From assembly GCA_013817465.1 (NCBI GenBank), contig JACDCP010000103.1, forward strand, positions 1 through 9,861: 9,861 nucleotides of DNA, written 5' to 3'. A model generated the notes under the pieces. It had not been told where the DNA came from, did no database searches, and worked only from the letters and a program-made list of their open reading frames with translations. Within the stretch, counting starts at the first letter, position 1, and each line of letters opens with the position of its first letter. Shown piece after piece: positions 8,492 to 9,861 of this stretch. Both the position numbers and the translations under genes were made by a program. The DNA is from Gammaproteobacteria bacterium. GTDB taxonomy: Bacteria > Pseudomonadota > Gammaproteobacteria > Steroidobacterales > JACDCP01.

Positions 8492-8525
8492 CTGCTGCGC
8501 GGTCGTTGAATATCAGTCGATCGCA

Positions 8526-8891
8526 TCAGTGTGCGAGCACCGCCTGGGCTTTCTCGACGAGCGTCTGCTCGGAGACGGGTTTGACGAGATAGTCCACTGC
8601 GCCCTGCCGCATGCCCCAGATGCGGTCGGTCTCCTGACCCTTGGTGGTCACCATGACGATCGGAATCGAGGCCGTGCGCGGATCGCTCGAAAGCTTGCGC
8701 GTTGCCTGGAAGCCGTTCACGCCCGGCATCACGACGTCCATGAAAATGAGATCCGGCCGCCTCTGACGGGCGATGGCGATGCCCTCGTCGCCATCCGCGG
8801 CAGCGGCGGTCTCGAAGCCATGCTTCTCGAGCGCCTTCTGCATGACGTGCACCTCGGTGGGCGAGTCGTCGACGATCAGAATCAAGGCCAT
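8526..8891 (-). CDS. pilH: PilH, CheY-like response regulator
   Basis: Single-domain receiver (121 residues), one of two phosphate acceptors of ChpA. In Pseudomonas PilH counterbalances PilG, being linked to pilus retraction or acting as a phosphate sink. All receiver landmarks are present: acidic pair D8/D9 (LIVDDSPTE), phospho-acceptor D52 (LIFMDVVMPGVNG), switch Thr T82 and conserved K104 (YLVKPV). The IVMVTTKGQETDRIWG stretch is characteristic of PilH. The domain fills the whole protein, with no output domain. The ATG at 8891 is preceded by GAGGAGAGAATCACC, a good ribosome site, and lies 21 bp after the pilG stop. Confidence 0.97.
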   Translation of the reverse strand: MALILIVDDSPTEVHVMQKALEKHGFETAAAADGDEGIAIARQRRPDLIFMDVVMPGVNGFQATRKLSSDPRTASIPIVMVTTKGQETDRIWGMRQGAVDYLVKPVSEQTLVEKAQAVLAH

Positions 8892-8897
8892 GGTGAT

Positions 8898-8905
8898 TCT
8901 CTCCT
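8898..8905 (-). promoter_or_regulatory. Ribosome binding site of pilH (GAGGAGAG)
   Basis: GAGGAGAG in the 21-bp pilG-pilH gap lies about 6 bases before the pilH ATG at 8891, a good Shine-Dalgarno match that fixes the start. Confidence 0.7.
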
Positions 8906-8912
8906 CAGCGGC

Positions 8913-9305
8913 TCAACGGTTCGCTACGTGGCTTTCAATGGCACCCAGAAGCTCGTCCTTGGTGAAAGGTTTGGTCAGATACTGCTCCGAGCCGACGATT
9001 CTCCCGCGCGCGCGATCGAACAGCCCGTCCTTGCTCGAGAGCATGATGACCGGCGTCTGCCGGAATACCTTGTTGTGCTTGATCAGCGAGCAGGTCTGGT
9101 AGCCGTCGAGGCGCGGCATCATGATGTCGACGAAGACGATGTCGGGCTGATGGTCTGCAATCTTCGACAAGGCATCGAAGCCGTCGACCGCAGTAAATAC
9201 TTCGCAGCCTTCTTTCGACAACAGCGTCTCCGCGGTCCGGCGGATCGTCTTGCTGTCGTCAATGACCAGGATCTTCAGCCCGTGGAGCCCCTGCCGATTC
9301 GTCAT
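8913..9305 (-). CDS. pilG: PilG, CheY-like response regulator
   Basis: Single-domain receiver (130 residues) and first gene of the operon. In Pseudomonas it promotes pilus extension and, with FimL/FimV, adenylate cyclase activation. It has acidic pair D16/D17 (LVIDDSKTIRRTAETLL), phospho-acceptor D60 (FVDIMMPRLDGYQTC), switch residue S90 (VIMLSSKDGLFD) and K112 (YLTKPF), all closely matching PilG. The frame stays open upstream to an ATG at 9410 (165 residues). I chose the ATG at 9305 because GGGAGGTGGG stands directly before it, the receiver begins a few residues later as in known PilG, and the extra 35 residues are Arg-rich and unlike PilG. Confidence 0.96.
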   Translation of the reverse strand: MTNRQGLHGLKILVIDDSKTIRRTAETLLSKEGCEVFTAVDGFDALSKIADHQPDIVFVDIMMPRLDGYQTCSLIKHNKVFRQTPVIMLSSKDGLFDRARGRIVGSEQYLTKPFTKDELLGAIESHVANR

Positions 9306-9315
9306 CCCACCTCCC
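9306..9315 (-). promoter_or_regulatory. Ribosome binding site deciding the pilG start (GGGAGGTGGG)
   Basis: On the minus strand GGGAGGTGGG runs directly into ATG. The GGAGG core is about 4 bases from the start codon, slightly close but strong. It supports the 130-residue PilG over the 165-residue upstream alternative. Confidence 0.7.
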
Positions 9316-9356
9316 GGATCGCGACGTAACCCGCGTCGCCAGCCGTTCCGCAATGG

Positions 9357-9377
9357 TGTCCGGCGAAACTCCGGACA
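9357..9377 (-). promoter_or_regulatory. Inverted repeat in the pilG leader
   Basis: TGTCCGG (9357-9363) and CCGGACA (9371-9377) are perfect 7-bp inverted arms around a 7-base spacer, 51 bases upstream of the pilG start. It could be an RNA hairpin in the leader or a binding site for a dimeric regulator. No T-run follows, so a simple intrinsic terminator is unlikely. Confidence 0.4.
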
Positions 9378-9522
9378 TGCGCAGCATCGGTTAACGGTGC
9401 CTTTTAACACATTGCCGGAAGCGCCGCCATGCGCCGCCGCACGGTTTCCGGCATGGATGGCTTCTTCAACATCCTGTTGAGGATCGGCCGGCCGCCAGAC
9501 CGCGCAGCAGAGCTTACTCTTG

Positions 9523-9528
9523 TATCAT
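9523..9528 (+). promoter_or_regulatory. Candidate -10 box for gshB (TATCAT)
   Basis: TATCAT matches TATAAT at five of six positions. It would place the transcript start near 9535, giving a leader of roughly 23 bases that includes the AAGGAG ribosome site. The expected -35 position is GC-rich and does not resemble TTGACA, so activation or a weak promoter would be needed. Confidence 0.35.
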
Positions 9529-9544
9529 GACGCGCGCCGTCCTG

Positions 9545-9550
9545 AAGGAG
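9545..9550 (+). promoter_or_regulatory. Ribosome binding site of gshB (AAGGAG)
   Basis: AAGGAG is a near-perfect Shine-Dalgarno sequence, 7 bases before the ATG at 9558. It fixes the gshB start. Confidence 0.85.
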
Positions 9551-9557
9551 TTGCAGC

Positions 9558-9861
9558 ATGCAGAACACCGGCGCGCGCCTCGGCGTCGTGATGGATCCCA
9601 TCGAGACCATCAAGCCGGCAAAAGACAGCACCTTCGCCATGCTGCTCGAAGCGCAGTCGCGTGGCTGGGCGCTCCTGTACATGCAGCAGGCCGACCTGCG
9701 CGTCCGTGACGGGACCGCGCTCGCCCGCGTCCGGACGCTTGCCGTGAGGGATGAGCCAGGGGACTGGTTTTCGCTCGGGGCCACCCGGGAGATGCCGCTC
9801 GGCGCGCTGGACGTGATTTTGATGCGCAAGGATCCGCCGTTCGACATGGAATACATCTATA
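9558..9861 (+). CDS. gshB: Glutathione synthetase, N-terminal part (3' end outside window)
   Basis: ATP-grasp enzyme that joins gamma-glutamylcysteine and glycine to make glutathione in the cytoplasm. The first 101 codons are visible, about a third of the usual length of about 316. The landmarks match E. coli GshB closely: LGVVMDPIETIKPAKDSTFA near the start, LLEAQSRGW, the aromatic WFSLG segment and LDVILMRKDPPFDMEYIY. The window covers only part of the N-terminal substrate-binding domain; the ATP-grasp domain lies beyond the edge. A strong ribosome site, AAGGAG (9545-9550), stands 7 bp before the ATG. The gene is divergent from pilG. As I recall, gshB next to pilG also occurs in Pseudomonas and Xanthomonas relatives, but no role in twitching is implied. 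Confidence 0.96.
   Translation, partial: MQNTGARLGVVMDPIETIKPAKDSTFAMLLEAQSRGWALLYMQQADLRVRDGTALARVRTLAVRDEPGDWFSLGATREMPLGALDVILMRKDPPFDMEYIY

Larger units (their letters stand above)
8389..8526 (-). other. Candidate 45-codon small open frame bridging pilH and pilI
   Basis: The ATG at 8526 overlaps the pilH stop as TGATG, and its TGA overlaps the pilI start as ATGA, so the frame fills the 133-bp gap exactly. The predicted peptide (begins MRSTDIQRPRSRAEF) is Arg/Pro-rich and basic, with no known motif. For: classic coupling overlaps at both ends, and pilI has no strong ribosome site of its own. Against: GC at third positions is only 25 of 45, below the chpA codons I counted (46 of 60), and two TTA codons are present. 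Translation may matter more than the product, or the frame may be chance. Confidence 0.25.
9306..9557. promoter_or_regulatory. Divergent gshB / pilG control region
   Basis: This 252-bp gene-free region must hold the start signals for gshB (plus) and the pil-chp operon (minus). It contains a plausible gshB -10 box near 9523, a TGTCCGG/CCGGACA inverted repeat (9357-9377) in the pilG leader, and an AT-rich patch (9388-9410) with GTTAA twice about 12 bp apart on the minus strand. I see no convincing -35/-10 pair for pilG and no sigma-54 GG-N10-GC match. A frame on the minus strand ending at 9404 crosses it but looks like an antisense shadow of gshB. Confidence 0.6.

Noticed and set aside
8343..9329. 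328-codon open frame on the plus strand opposite pilG and pilH
   Set aside because: Antisense to two clear receiver genes. Its codons mirror theirs.
9380..9405. Possible sigma-54 promoter for pilG (GGCAC...TGC on the minus strand)
   Set aside because: The GG and GC dinucleotides are 14 bases apart rather than the required 10.
9306..9410. Upstream extension of pilG to an ATG at 9410
   Set aside because: The extra 35 residues are Arg-rich and unlike PilG, and a strong ribosome site stands right before the ATG at 9305.
9485..9494. CGGCCGGCCG palindrome
   Set aside because: A short, all-GC palindrome is expected by chance in DNA of this composition, and its position gives no functional hint.
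9404..9856. 150-codon frame on the minus strand across the start of gshB and the control region
   Set aside because: Mostly antisense to gshB. The 22-codon tail in the intergenic region has no ribosome site and no recognised motif.

Overview
This GC-rich (by eye above 60%) window carries most of a Pil-Chp chemosensory operon, the system that controls type IV pilus twitching motility. It reads on the minus strand from right to left as pilG, pilH, pilI, pilJ, chpA. A divergent gshB (glutathione synthetase) starts at the right edge. The protein sequences and the gshB/pilG neighbourhood point to a gammaproteobacterium of the Pseudomonas/Xanthomonas type. The genus cannot be fixed from this window.

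Layout from the right: gshB (9558 to the edge, plus strand, first 101 codons); a 252-bp divergent control region (9306-9557); pilG (9305-8913) and pilH (8891-8526), two single-domain response regulators 21 bp apart; a 133-bp gap; pilI (8392-7811), a CheW-type adaptor; a 135-bp gap; pilJ (7675-5519), the transmembrane chemoreceptor; then, after 28 bp, chpA (5490 to the left edge), a very large CheA-type hybrid histidine kinase. chpA is open for all 1,830 codons from 5490 to base 1 and leaves the window early in its C-terminal receiver domain. Nearly 90% of the window is this one operon.

By homology the parts work as follows. PilJ senses a surface or pilus-related signal. PilI couples PilJ to ChpA. 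ChpA autophosphorylates on Hpt-domain histidines and passes phosphate to PilG and PilH, which control pilus extension/retraction and, in Pseudomonas, cAMP output.

Points of interest: there is no pilK-type methyltransferase gene between pilJ and chpA. ChpA shows only three canonical Hpt motifs, with a degenerate FimL-like N-terminal half. It also has an 18-bp tandem repeat encoding a hexapeptide linker. The two longer gaps (pilH-pilI and pilI-pilJ) are each spanned exactly by an unannotated small open frame that overlaps the stop of the gene before it and the start of the gene after it. The pilH-pilI gap also holds two perfect inverted repeats. No mobile element, CRISPR array, tRNA or rRNA is visible. 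The core system is a known one; the novelty, if any, is in the intergenic structure and the ChpA architecture.
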